This document shows, in pieces, positions 1-8,004 of a stretch of 64,000 nt of DNA; the first letter of the stretch is position 1, and each line of letters opens with the position of its first letter. The notes under the pieces are model-generated. The model made no database searches, was not told the DNA's origin, and was given only the letters and a program-made list of their open reading frames with translations. Where the stretch lies: the NCBI GenBank assembly GCA_964640385.1, contig CAZXFL010000009.1, forward strand, positions 1 to 64,000, written 5' to 3'. The translations under genes were made by a program, and so were the position numbers. Source of the DNA: JBBDIK01 sp964640385 (GTDB taxonomy: Bacteria; Actinomycetota; UBA4738; JBBDHU01).

Positions 1-861
1 AACGCCGACGTCGCGATGTACGAGAGCAAGAAGGACCGGGCGGGCGGATACCGGATCCACACCCAGGCCGGGAAGGACCCGATGACGCAGCTCTCGCTGA
101 CCCGGCGTCTGCAGCGGGCAGTCAAGGATCGGGACTGGGTCCTGCACTACCAGCCGGTCGTTGATCTCGAAGACGGAACGATGGTCGGGGTCGAGGCGTT
201 GCTCCGCTGGCGGCGGCCGCGGGGTGACCTGGTCCTACCCGGCGAGTTCCTGCCGCTTGCCGAAGAGATGGGGCTGATGGAGATCATCGGGGAGTGGGTC
301 CTCGAGGAACTGGCTCGGCAAGCGCGGGCGTGGAGCGACGAGGGGATGGAGCTGGACATCAGTTTCAACCTGTCGCCGCGGCAGCTCTGGCAGCGAGACC
401 TGGCCGACAAGATCATGAAGAACCTTCGGGACGCCGAGGTAGTCTCGACGCGCTTGATCGTCGAGATCTCGGAGTCGACGGCGATGACCGATCCGGCGCG
501 AACGCAGAAGGTCCTGTGGAGCTTGCACGAGCGGGGCCTCCGCGTCGCCATCGATGATTTCGGGACCGGCTACTCGCCGCCGGCCCGCCTCAAGCACCTC
601 CCCGTCGACGTCCTCAAGATCGACCAGCCGCTGATCCGCGATCTACCCGATGACGCGGAGGTCGCGAACTTCCTCGAGGCGGTCGTGGCGTTCGCCTCCG
701 ACCTGGGGATCACGCCGCTGGCGGTCGGCGTCGAGACCGAGGAGCAGCGCCGGTTCCTCGTGGACCTCGGGTGCCGGCTCGCGCAGGGGTACCTGTTCAG
801 CAGGCCGGTCCCCGCCGAGGGGATCACGGCGTTCCGAGCGGGCGGGGACGCCACGCCGTGA
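1..861 (+). CDS. GGDEF-EAL protein, 3' part (c-di-GMP phosphodiesterase)
   Basis: Cut by the left window edge. The frame is open from base 1, and the first residues (ADVAMYESKKDRAGG) are the usual last helix of a GGDEF domain, so the whole protein is probably a GGDEF-EAL two-domain enzyme. The visible part is a full EAL domain that would hydrolyse cyclic di-GMP. Seen: EALLRW, the asparagine motif FNLS, EISES, DDFGTGYS, KID and the late AQGYLFSRP motif. One departure: the usual AEGVET reads AVGVET, so the first glutamate of the EGVE motif is valine, and activity could be reduced. The start lies outside the window and sensor domains cannot be judged. Confidence 0.9.
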   Translation, partial: NADVAMYESKKDRAGGYRIHTQAGKDPMTQLSLTRRLQRAVKDRDWVLHYQPVVDLEDGTMVGVEALLRWRRPRGDLVLPGEFLPLAEEMGLMEIIGEWVLEELARQARAWSDEGMELDISFNLSPRQLWQRDLADKIMKNLRDAEVVSTRLIVEISESTAMTDPARTQKVLWSLHERGLRVAIDDFGTGYSPPARLKHLPVDVLKIDQPLIRDLPDDAEVANFLEAVVAFASDLGITPLAVGVETEEQRRFLVDLGCRLAQGYLFSRPVPAEGITAFRAGGDATP

Positions 862-883
862 GCGGGAGCTGGGGCGATCTGGG

Positions 884-1373
884 CTAGAGGCCCGGGAGCC
901 CTCCGGAGCAGTCGTCGAAGCCGGTCGCGTCCTGACTCCCGAGCGTGGTGGTGACGGTCAGGGACTCGTCGATCGCCGCGCACACCGGGCCGCCGAGCTG
1001 CGACGTCGTTACCAACAGGATGCGGATCTCATCCGTACCCCGGATGCTGACCTCACCGTCGACCGCCATCGGGCTCTCGTTCCAGATCAGGTTGGGGTCG
1101 TACTGCTCTGCGATCTCGGGGGTGAACTCCTCGAGCGAGCCGTACTCGGAGAAGTAGACTGCGCCGTCACCTTCGCCTGCCGGATCATGGCACCCGAGCT
1201 TGCCGACTGTGCCGTTCCGAGGGGACCGGCTGGGTTCCCGCCTCGCCGTCAGGCGGCTGCTGTGCCGGGGCGCCCTCCGTGCCTGACGGGGCCTGCATGA
1301 CGCACCCGGCCAGGACGAACGCGGATGCGATGGCCAGGGCGGCGATGAGGGCGGGATGGGTGTGCCGGCGCAT
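884..1373 (-). pseudogene. lipoprotein gene split by a one-base frameshift
   Basis: Two overlapping frames make one protein. The first gives a lipoprotein signal peptide from ATG 1371-1373 with lipobox VLAGC and a Pro/Gln-rich linker, then runs out at 1185. The second continues from about 1225 to the stop at 884 with a soluble domain (GTVGKLGCHDPAGEGDG onwards, ending near two cysteines). Reading on with one base fewer in the GGGG run at 1221-1224 joins them into a protein of about 160 aa. Either the run is a sequencing or assembly error, or the gene is recently broken. The domain was not recognised. An in-frame ATG also exists 18 nt upstream. It follows the HEAGH membrane protein gene on the same strand by 10 nt. 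Confidence 0.6.
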
Positions 1374-1383
1374 GCGTCGATCG

Positions 1384-2073
1384 TCACACATCGGGGCCGG
1401 AGCGTGGGGGATCGACCGTCCCAGAGGTGCCTCCACCCTGCTGTTCCCACGGGGGAACGACCGTCCAGCCTCCCGACGGTGGTGGTGGCCCGGGGGCCGG
1501 CGCCGTCGGCGCATCGTCGCTTCCGCTGCGGAATCGCCTCCGTTCGAGGAACGGTCCTGCGACGCACAGGCAGGTGCCGGTCAGCCACAACAGGACGCCG
1601 AGCCCGTTGACGATCGCCGCGATCGCACCGGCTCGATGGACCGCGCTGAACTCGTACAGGATCGCCGACCAGTCATGTTCGTTGCCGATCAAGGGCAGGT
1701 TCCCGTGTGGGGCGTCGGCGATGTAGACGCTCACGTTCTGGGCGGACGTTCCCGCCCACGCGAGGCAGACGGCGGCGAGCGCGTACGACCAGCGCTTGAA
1801 CAGGACGTAGCCAGCGATGATCAGCGGGGCGGCCACCTGGAAGATCGACCCCATCATCAGCGTGACGAGGCGCGGCGCCCACGACGTCAGGAAATGGCCG
1901 GCCTCGTGGAAGCCGAGGTCGATGAACCAGAGGATCGGGACGCGTTGCTGCTGGACGAAGGCGAACCACCCGAAGGCCAGACAGACGCCGCCAGCCGCGA
2001 CGTAGCTCCACGTCAGGTTCCAGGATGTCGGTTCGCGGGGAAGTGAGGGGAGATCGTCGCCCCGTAGGCTCAC
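1384..2073 (-). CDS. integral membrane protein with HEAGH motif
   Basis: A 229-aa membrane protein. After a hydrophobic segment (about residues 22-42) comes GFHEAGHFL, which resembles the zinc-binding HExxH of membrane metallopeptidases such as M50. At least three more hydrophobic segments follow, including LVTLMMGSIFQVAAPLIIAGYV and AAIVNGLGVLLWLTGTCLCV, then a proline-rich cytosolic-type tail. A second metal-ligand motif (NPDG or similar) was not seen, so peptidase activity is uncertain. The GTG start is one base from the stop of the upstream coiled-coil gene, which implies co-transcription. No substrate can be suggested. Confidence 0.65.
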   Translation of the reverse strand: MSLRGDDLPSLPREPTSWNLTWSYVAAGGVCLAFGWFAFVQQQRVPILWFIDLGFHEAGHFLTSWAPRLVTLMMGSIFQVAAPLIIAGYVLFKRWSYALAAVCLAWAGTSAQNVSVYIADAPHGNLPLIGNEHDWSAILYEFSAVHRAGAIAAIVNGLGVLLWLTGTCLCVAGPFLERRRFRSGSDDAPTAPAPGPPPPSGGWTVVPPWEQQGGGTSGTVDPPRSGPDV

Positions 2074-2074
2074 C

Positions 2075-2713
2075 CTACGCGGCGTTCACCTTCGAGGCGA
2101 GTGCGTCGTTGACCTCGTACCAACCCCCGCCCGCGCGAACGGCCTCGAGGAATTCCTTGATGCCCGGGAACCCGCTGAGGTCCTTCTGACGGAGGCGGAC
2201 GAGATCCAAGGTGCGCACCACGAGGATGTTGTCCTCGGCGGCACGCCGGCGGACATCCTCCGGTACCGGCAGGTCGCGTTCGCCGGTCGTTTCCTTGGTG
2301 CAATACGTGTTCACGACCAACAGGGCGGGGAAGTCGTCGGACTTCCCGGCGTCGCCACGGTCGATCATGATCCGCGCGAGGTGCTCGCGGGTGACGTTGC
2401 CGGTCTCAGACTCCTGAACCTCGCCGAAGCACCAGGCCTCTCCGACCGCCTCGGCCACCAGCCAGAAGTCGCCCGGCCCGTCGGCTTGCTGCGCGGGGCT
2501 GCTGAGCATGTCGGTGAAGAAGTGGACGACCTCTTTGGTCAGCGGGTCGCCGGTGAGGAACAGGATCTGCTTGGCCTTCTGGGCGTCCTCCAGGGATGCC
2601 TTGAGCCGATCGATCTCGGTCTCGAGCTCCTTGATGCGATCGCGGACCGCGGCTTCGCCCTCGGTGGCGAACGCATCGATGGGGTCGGTCGATTCAGCCA
2701 TCACCATGCTCAT
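2075..2713 (-). CDS. coiled-coil protein with nuclease-like C-terminal domain
   Basis: This 212-aa protein was not assigned to a named family. Residues about 23-52 are a charged heptad-rich coiled coil (RDRIKELETEIDRLKASLED). The C-terminal half has the strand/helix pattern of restriction-endonuclease-like domains: an acidic residue in GPGDFWLVAE, then FGEVQES where such folds have E-x-K, then FPALLVVNTYC and a late segment NILVVRTLDLVRL. The catalytic lysine position would be glutamine, so the nuclease reading is tentative. The ATG at 2713 follows GAAAGG with good spacing. It is divergent from rmuC, whose product is also placed in the PD-(D/E)XK superfamily. Confidence 0.6.
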   Translation of the reverse strand: MSMVMAESTDPIDAFATEGEAAVRDRIKELETEIDRLKASLEDAQKAKQILFLTGDPLTKEVVHFFTDMLSSPAQQADGPGDFWLVAEAVGEAWCFGEVQESETGNVTREHLARIMIDRGDAGKSDDFPALLVVNTYCTKETTGERDLPVPEDVRRRAAEDNILVVRTLDLVRLRQKDLSGFPGIKEFLEAVRAGGGWYEVNDALASKVNAA

Positions 2714-2788
2714 TTACTACACCTTTCGGCCCGGCGCCAGTCCGGCTTTAAGTCGTTCGGCGGGCGGTCGCGAAAACCATCCGTACGA

Positions 2789-2794
2789 ACTATA
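2789..2794 (-). promoter_or_regulatory. candidate -10 box TATAGT
   Basis: Reading leftward, TATAGT lies about 75 nt before the ATG of the coiled-coil gene in the 203-nt divergent intergenic region. No convincing -35 was found. The rest of the region (2714-2916) shows no gene. Confidence 0.35.
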
Positions 2795-2916
2795 CGCCCA
2801 CACCAGGGTGCGGCGCACCCTCGAGAACGCTCCTCCTGACCCCGGTTCGTGCTCGGATCCGGAGATGTCAGACCCCCTCGCTACGGTGGACACGAGCCCA
2901 GCAGAGGAGGAGTCGC

Positions 2917-3912
2917 ATGGAAGCTATCTTCATCGTCGTGCTTGCGCTGTTCATCGGCGCGGTAGCCGGACTCGCCTTGGTCGCCGTCCGTCGGCGCGAG
3001 GTCCCCCCCGTGCCTGTCGGGCGGATCGAGGCTCGCTTGGAGGTCCAGGCTGCCGAGATGCGGCGCCTGGCAGATGCCGCACGGTCGGGGGACGGCGAGA
3101 CGGGACGGCTGACGGCCGAGATCGCAGCAGCCCGGCGTTCGTTGGGGGAGCTGTCCCTCCGGGAAGAGGAGCGACGTTCCCGCGAGGGCGAGACGATCGA
3201 GATCGTCCGGCGGCTCTCGGGTGCGCTGGCCGGTGGGTCGTCCAAGGGGCGACTCGGCGAGAACATCCTGCGTGAGCAGCTCGCCGCGCTTCCACCCGGG
3301 ATGCTGGTGACCGACTTCCGGGTGAACGGCAAGGTCGTCGAGTACGGGTTGGAGCTCCCGGACGGTCGTCGCCTTCCGGTCGACTCGAAGTGGAGTGCCG
3401 ATGCCGAGCTGGCAGCGCTGGATGCCGCCGAAGATGCGGTGACGCGCGACGCCGCGATGCGAACCGTCGAGAAGGTCGTCGCCTCACGCGCCAAGGAGGT
3501 TGCGCAGTACCTCGACCCGGCGCTGACGGCGCCGGTCGCCGTCGCCGCGGTCCCCGACACTGCGTACGAGGTCATCCGCAAGGCGCATACCGACGCGTTC
3601 GCGCGGGGCGTGGTCATCGTTCCGTATTCGAGCGCGCTGCCGATCCTGTTGTTCCTGCACAGTCTTGTGTCGCGCTACGGATCTGCGGGGGACGTTCAGG
3701 CCTGCTTGTCGGATATCGGGGCGGTGCTCGACGGCGTGGAGAACATCCTAGAGAACAAGTTCGCCCGGGCCGCGACCATGCTCTCGAACGGCAACGACGA
3801 GTTGCGGGCACACGTAGGGAAGGCACGGGGCTCACTGGCGCGTGCCCGCGGGACGGTTGTCGATGCCCCCGAACGCGATGCGGTCGAGGCGCGCCTGCGC
3901 GCGGTGGAATAG
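2917..3912 (+). CDS. rmuC: RmuC family DNA recombination protein
   Basis: RmuC-family proteins limit rearrangement at inverted repeats and belong to the PD-(D/E)XK nuclease-like superfamily. The 331-aa product has an N-terminal membrane helix (residues about 4-25), a long helical region, then the RmuC core: KGRLGENILREQL, the conserved VNGKVVEYGLELPDGRRLPVDSKW block with the DSK active-site-like triplet, and later helices around VVIVPYSSALPILLFLHSLV. Length is at the short end for the family. ATG 2917 follows GAGGAGGA at good distance. It is divergent from the nuclease-like coiled-coil gene. Confidence 0.9.
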   Translation: MEAIFIVVLALFIGAVAGLALVAVRRREVPPVPVGRIEARLEVQAAEMRRLADAARSGDGETGRLTAEIAAARRSLGELSLREEERRSREGETIEIVRRLSGALAGGSSKGRLGENILREQLAALPPGMLVTDFRVNGKVVEYGLELPDGRRLPVDSKWSADAELAALDAAEDAVTRDAAMRTVEKVVASRAKEVAQYLDPALTAPVAVAAVPDTAYEVIRKAHTDAFARGVVIVPYSSALPILLFLHSLVSRYGSAGDVQACLSDIGAVLDGVENILENKFARAATMLSNGNDELRAHVGKARGSLARARGTVVDAPERDAVEARLRAVE

Positions 3913-3971
3913 GCGGCCGCCCGTCCCAACTAGTATCAAGCGCCGAGGTTACCAGTCGATACCTGTTGGTG

Positions 3972-4802
3972 ATGATGTTCAAGATGATCGCGACGCTCGT
4001 AGCTGGAATCTCCGTCTCTCTCGCGGCCATCACCGGTCCGGATCCGGTTGCGGCATCGCCACCACCGCCGCGGCTGCCGGTTCCGGTCGCGTGTCCCGGT
4101 TGCTGGCACCCGGCGCTGAACACCAGCTGGCAGTGGCAGCTCTCCGGAACGGTCGACACCTCGATCGACGTACAGATGTACGACATCGACCTCTTCGACA
4201 ACCCCAAGAGTGTGGTCGATGGTCTCCATGCCGGCGGGCGGATGGTCGTCTGCTACATCAGCGCCGGTTCCCGCGAGAACTGGCGCCCGGATTCCGGTGA
4301 CTTCCCCGACGGAGTGGTGGGCAAGCCGCTCGACGGTTGGCCGGGAGAGCGGTGGCTCGACGTCCGCAAGTGGAGGGTGCTCGGCCCGATCATGCGCGCA
4401 CGGCTGGATCTGTGCGCACAGAGGGGGTTCGACGGGGTCGAGTTCGACAATGTGGATGCTTGGTCGGCCAACACCGGGTTTCCCATCTCGCGTGAGGACC
4501 AACTCCGATACAACGCGCGACTCGCCAACGAGGCCCATCTGCGGGGGCTCTCCGCTGTCCTCAAGAACGACGTGGAGCAGGCCGCGGCGCTGGAGCCCTA
4601 CTTCGACCTCGCCGTGAACGAGGAATGCTTCCGGTGGAAGGAGTGCGACCGGCTCGCCCCGTTCACCGACGCCGGCAAACCGGTCTTCCAGGTCGAGTAC
4701 GACCTGGCGGCCGCGGACTTCTGCCCGAGTGCCAACGCGAAGAACTTCAACTCGCTGAAGAAGAAGCTCTCGCTGGGGGTGTGGCGGGTTCCCTGCCGTT
4801 AA
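3972..4802 (+). CDS. secreted GH114-type endo-alpha-1,4-polygalactosaminidase-like protein
   Basis: A 276-aa secreted protein of the glycoside hydrolase family 114 type (TIM barrel, typically acting on galactosaminogalactan-like polymers). The N-terminus is a signal peptide (MMFKMIATLVAGISVSLAAI). The mature part has family hallmarks: WQWQLSGTVD, VQMYDIDLFDN, VVCYISAGS.ENWRPD, the acidic motif GFDGVEFDNVDAW, LKNDVEQ, and NEECFRW near the end. An in-frame open stretch extends upstream, but the signal peptide places the start at ATG 3972 (or 3975). TAGTAT at 3931-3936 is a plausible -10. The actual substrate is inferred from the family only. Confidence 0.82.
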   Translation: MMFKMIATLVAGISVSLAAITGPDPVAASPPPPRLPVPVACPGCWHPALNTSWQWQLSGTVDTSIDVQMYDIDLFDNPKSVVDGLHAGGRMVVCYISAGSRENWRPDSGDFPDGVVGKPLDGWPGERWLDVRKWRVLGPIMRARLDLCAQRGFDGVEFDNVDAWSANTGFPISREDQLRYNARLANEAHLRGLSAVLKNDVEQAAALEPYFDLAVNEECFRWKECDRLAPFTDAGKPVFQVEYDLAAADFCPSANAKNFNSLKKKLSLGVWRVPCR

Positions 4803-4803
4803 A

Positions 4804-4820
4804 CGTGCCCGGCAGGCACG
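4804..4820 (+). terminator. hairpin after the GH114 gene
   Basis: CGTGCC-CGGCA-GGCACG forms a 6-bp perfect stem starting two bases after the GH114 stop. No T run follows, so it may be a weak terminator or only a 3'-end structure separating this gene from the arginine operon. Confidence 0.35.
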
Positions 4821-4824
4821 GACA

Positions 4825-4862
4825 TTGACACCTTTACCCAAGGCGTGCATAATCATGCGTCC
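4825..4862 (+). promoter_or_regulatory. argC promoter with overlapping ARG-box-like palindrome
   Basis: TTGACA (4825-4830), a 17-bp spacer and CATAAT (4848-4853) make a near-consensus housekeeping promoter. Its -10 lies inside GTGCATAATCATGCG, whose arms GCAT/ATGC form an inverted repeat like the TGCAT-containing ARG boxes of streptomycete argC. ArgR bound there would cover the -10. The expected transcription start is within a few bases of ATG 4863, so the mRNA is probably leaderless. The regulator gene argR is in this operon. Confidence 0.7.
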
Positions 4863-5927
4863 ATGGCCGAACGCGACGCCTCCTCGAGCATCTCCGTCGC
4901 CGTCCTGGGTGCCTCCGGGTACACGGGCGGCGAACTCGTCAGGCTGCTCATCGGCCACCCATCCGTGGACCTCACGTATCTCGGCGTCCGCGACGCCGCC
5001 AAGCGCAGCTTGGACGAGATCCATCCTCACCTGGCCGGCCGGGTATCCGCTTCCCTCGGCGAACTCTCCATCGATGCGGCTGTCGACGCAGCAGAGGTCG
5101 TGTTCCTCGCGCTCCCGAACGGACATGCGAAGGACCTGGCCCCCGACCTCGTCGAGAAGGGCCGGCGGGTCATCGACATCTCCGGTGACTTCCGGCTCCC
5201 GGCGGATCGGTATCCCGAGTGGTACGGCTTCGAACATCCCTCCCCGGCGTGGCTGGAGAAGGCGGTGTACGGGCTGCCCGAGTGGTTCGCCGATCAGATC
5301 CGTGACGCCGAGCTTGTCGCCAACCCGGGTTGCTACACGACGACGGCGATCCTCGGGCTTGCGCCGCTGCTCAAGCAGGGGTTGATCGAGGGTGACGTGA
5401 TCCAGGTCGACGGGAAGTCCGGCTTGTCCGGCGCCGGCCGTGAAGCGAGCGAGGCGACGTCCTATGTCGTCTCCAGCGATAGCGTCCGTCCGTATCGCTT
5501 CCCCGGGCATCAGCACACCCCGGAGTTCGAGCACGTCCTCAACGCGGTTACCGGCGCGAGCCCGCGTGTCATCTTCGTCCCTCATCTCGTGCCGTCGGTA
5601 CGCGGCGTGTTGTGCACGTCCTATGCACGCGCGGCCGGGGACGGTGTCACGACCGAGTCCGTGACCGACGCATTGCTCGAGGCCTACGCCGGTGCGCCCT
5701 TCGTTCGGGTGCTCCCTGCGGGAGGTATGGCGGACACGAAGCGCGCCGTCGGCTCCAACGTGATCGAGCTGCATGCCGCGGCGGACCCCCGGACGGGAAC
5801 GGTGATCGTGGTCGGCGCGCTGGACAACCTCGTGAAGGGTGCCGCCGGCCAGGCGGTGCAGAACTTCAACCTCATGCACGGGCTCGAGGAGACCACGGGC
5901 CTGTCGTCGGTCGGGATCTACCCATGA
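4863..5927 (+). CDS. argC: N-acetyl-gamma-glutamyl-phosphate reductase
   Basis: Third step of arginine synthesis: NADPH-dependent reduction of N-acetylglutamyl phosphate to the semialdehyde. Seen: Rossmann start VAVLGASGYTGGELVRLL, FLALPNGHAKDLAP, ISGDFRL, the catalytic cysteine in NPGCYTTTAILGLAPL (about residue 157), SGAGREAS, HQHTPE and the C-terminal GALDNLVKGAAGQAVQN. The 354-aa length fits. An in-frame GTG at 4845 was rejected because it overlaps the -10 element; ATG 4863 fits a leaderless transcript. Its stop overlaps the argJ start as ATGA. First gene of the operon. Confidence 0.95.
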   Translation: MAERDASSSISVAVLGASGYTGGELVRLLIGHPSVDLTYLGVRDAAKRSLDEIHPHLAGRVSASLGELSIDAAVDAAEVVFLALPNGHAKDLAPDLVEKGRRVIDISGDFRLPADRYPEWYGFEHPSPAWLEKAVYGLPEWFADQIRDAELVANPGCYTTTAILGLAPLLKQGLIEGDVIQVDGKSGLSGAGREASEATSYVVSSDSVRPYRFPGHQHTPEFEHVLNAVTGASPRVIFVPHLVPSVRGVLCTSYARAAGDGVTTESVTDALLEAYAGAPFVRVLPAGGMADTKRAVGSNVIELHAAADPRTGTVIVVGALDNLVKGAAGQAVQNFNLMHGLEETTGLSSVGIYP

Positions 5928-7108
5928 GCGTCACCTTCCCTCGCGGCTTCACGGCCAACGGGGTGACCGCAGGGCTCAAGCCCAGCGGCCGCCCCGATCT
6001 CGGGTTGCTCGTAGCCGACGAACCTGCGGCGGCAGCCGGCCTGTTCACCACCAACGTCTTCTCAGCCGCGCCGGTTAAGCTGACCCGGCAGCGCCTCGAG
6101 CAGCCCTCCGCCCGTGCCGTCCTGGTCAACAGCGGGAACGCGAACGCCAACCGTGGCGACCAAGGGGACTTCGATGCGCTCCTGACGACCTCGGCAGCCG
6201 CCGCCGCGCTGGGCGCCGAGCCCGACGACGTACTGGCTGCCTCCACCGGCGTGATCGGCGGGACGATGGACACCGGCAAGATCCAAGACGCGATGCCCGA
6301 ACTCGTCGCGGGCTTGTCCGTGGACGGCGGTGAACGGTTCGCCGAAGCGATCTGCACGACCGACACCGTCATCAAGCAGGCCCAGGCCGAAGTCGGTCCG
6401 TACCGGGTCGGGGCGTGCGCGAAAGGCGCGGCCATGGTCGAGCCCGACCTGGACCTCGCGACGATGCTCGTGTTCTTCGCCACGGACGCGCTCCTGAGTA
6501 CGGCGGCCCTTCGGATGCTGGCGAGGACGGCGCTCAAGCCGGCGTTCGAGCAGCTGACGATCGACGGGTGCACCAGCACGAACGACACGGTTCTGCTACT
6601 GGCTTCGGGCGCCGCCGGCGGGCCGAAGGTCGGGACCGGATCCAAGGAGTGGAACGACCTGTCCGCGGCGTTCCGGGAGTTGGGGGACTCGCTCGCGTAC
6701 CAGATGGCAGCCGACGCCGAAGGCGGGACCAAGGTGCTGCTGGTGGACGTCGTCCGGGCTCGCAGCAACGACGATGCCCAGACGATCGCGAAGGCCATCG
6801 CCAACTCGGTCCTGGTCAAGACCGCCATCTTCGGCGCGGATCCGAACCCCGGACGACTGGTCCAGGCGATCGGGTCCTCCGGCGCGCGCTTCGATCCTGA
6901 CAAGGTTCGCGTGTGGCTCGGGGACGTGATGGTGATCGATGGGGCCTCGATGGCCGCGAGCTACGACGACGCCGCCGCGCATATCGTGGTCAAGCAGGAC
7001 GAGATCAGCGTCCGCGTCGACTGCGGAGGCGGGCCCGCGAGTGCTCGTGCGATCGGCTGTGACCTGTCCTACGACTACGTGAAGATCAACGCGGAATACA
7101 CGACCTAG
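5924..7108 (+). CDS. argJ: bifunctional ornithine acetyltransferase / N-acetylglutamate synthase
   Basis: ArgJ recycles the acetyl group between acetylornithine and glutamate and so feeds both ends of the pathway. The 394-aa product has FTTNVFSAAPV, VLVNSGNANA, STGVIG, ICTTDT, and the self-cleavage region CAKGAAMVEPDLDLATML in which Thr180 is the expected nucleophile of the beta chain. DGCTSTNDT and GADPNPGR are also conserved. The cleavage motif reads KGAAM rather than the common KGSGM. ATG 5924 overlaps the argC stop by 4 nt; an upstream open stretch in this frame lies inside argC and was discarded. Confidence 0.95.
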   Translation: MSVTFPRGFTANGVTAGLKPSGRPDLGLLVADEPAAAAGLFTTNVFSAAPVKLTRQRLEQPSARAVLVNSGNANANRGDQGDFDALLTTSAAAAALGAEPDDVLAASTGVIGGTMDTGKIQDAMPELVAGLSVDGGERFAEAICTTDTVIKQAQAEVGPYRVGACAKGAAMVEPDLDLATMLVFFATDALLSTAALRMLARTALKPAFEQLTIDGCTSTNDTVLLLASGAAGGPKVGTGSKEWNDLSAAFRELGDSLAYQMAADAEGGTKVLLVDVVRARSNDDAQTIAKAIANSVLVKTAIFGADPNPGRLVQAIGSSGARFDPDKVRVWLGDVMVIDGASMAASYDDAAAHIVVKQDEISVRVDCGGGPASARAIGCDLSYDYVKINAEYTT

Positions 7109-7116
7109 GAGGAACC

Positions 7117-8004
7117 GTGCCCGAGTACCCACCCCAGATCCGGCAGCGCACCGTCGCCAAGGCCCGCATCCTGCTCGAGGCGTTGCCGTATATGAAGGAG
7201 CACTACGGCAAGGTCATCGTCATCAAGTACGGCGGCGCGGCGATGGCCGAAGCTGCGCTGGCGAAGCCATTCGTGAAGGACATCGCCCTGCTCTCGTACG
7301 CGGGCATCATCCCGGTCGTCGTGCACGGCGGCGGGCCCCAGCTCACCGAGGTCTCCTCGAAGATGGGCCTGAAGACGAAGTTCGTGGGCGGGCTGCGCGT
7401 CACCGACCAGGAGACGCTCGACGTCGCGACCATGGTGCTGGCCGGCAAGATCAATACCGACATCGTCGCGCTGCTGGAGGCCGGTGGGGTTCCGGCGGTC
7501 GGGATGTCCGGGGTCGACGGCGGTCTGATGCTGGCCAAGCAGAAGGATCCCGAACTCGGGTTCGTGGGTGAGATGGTCGGCGTCAAGCCCAAGGTCGTCG
7601 AGGACGTGATGCACGACTTCGTCCCGGTCATCGCGTCTATCGCGACCGACGAGCACGGCCAGACGTTCAACGTGAACGCGGACCTGGCTGCGGCCGAGCT
7701 GGCCATCGGACTGGGCGCGGACAAGCTGGTGTTCATCAGTGACGTCCCCGGATTGATCGGTGGGGACGGAGAGCTGATGACCGAGCTCGGCGCTCAGGAC
7801 GCGCTGGACCTGACCACCAGCGGCGCCGTCGACGGAGGCATGGTGCCCAAGCTGGAGAGCTGCGTCCGGGCGCTGAAGGAAGGCGTCAGCCGCGTCCACA
7901 TGATCGACGGGCGGGTCGAGCACTCGTTGGTCCTGGAGCTGTTCACCCCCGAGGGTGTCGGGACGATGATCACGCCCGACGTCTCAGTCGAGGAGGACGC
8001 GTGA
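7117..8004 (+). CDS. argB: acetylglutamate kinase
   Basis: Phosphorylates N-acetylglutamate, usually the arginine-feedback-inhibited step. The 295-aa protein shows the amino-acid kinase fold: VIVIKYGGAAM, VVHGGGPQLTE, FVGGLRVTDQETL, NVNADLAAAELAIGLGADKLVFISDVPGL and GGMVPKLESC. The N-terminal helix of about 20 residues before the kinase core is the kind linked to arginine-sensitive hexameric enzymes. GTG 7117 follows a strong AGGAGGA (7107-7113), the only strong internal ribosome-binding site in the operon, and lies 8 nt past argJ. Confidence 0.95.
   Translation: MPEYPPQIRQRTVAKARILLEALPYMKEHYGKVIVIKYGGAAMAEAALAKPFVKDIALLSYAGIIPVVVHGGGPQLTEVSSKMGLKTKFVGGLRVTDQETLDVATMVLAGKINTDIVALLEAGGVPAVGMSGVDGGLMLAKQKDPELGFVGEMVGVKPKVVEDVMHDFVPVIASIATDEHGQTFNVNADLAAAELAIGLGADKLVFISDVPGLIGGDGELMTELGAQDALDLTTSGAVDGGMVPKLESCVRALKEGVSRVHMIDGRVEHSLVLELFTPEGVGTMITPDVSVEEDA

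Noticed and set aside
4845..4862. GTG start for argC
   Set aside because: It overlaps the -10 box of a near-consensus promoter; ATG 4863 fits the predicted transcript start.
3936..5879. Minus-strand frame of about 650 codons opposite GH114 and argC
   Set aside because: Spans two unrelated plus-strand genes and an intergenic promoter; no recognisable domain.
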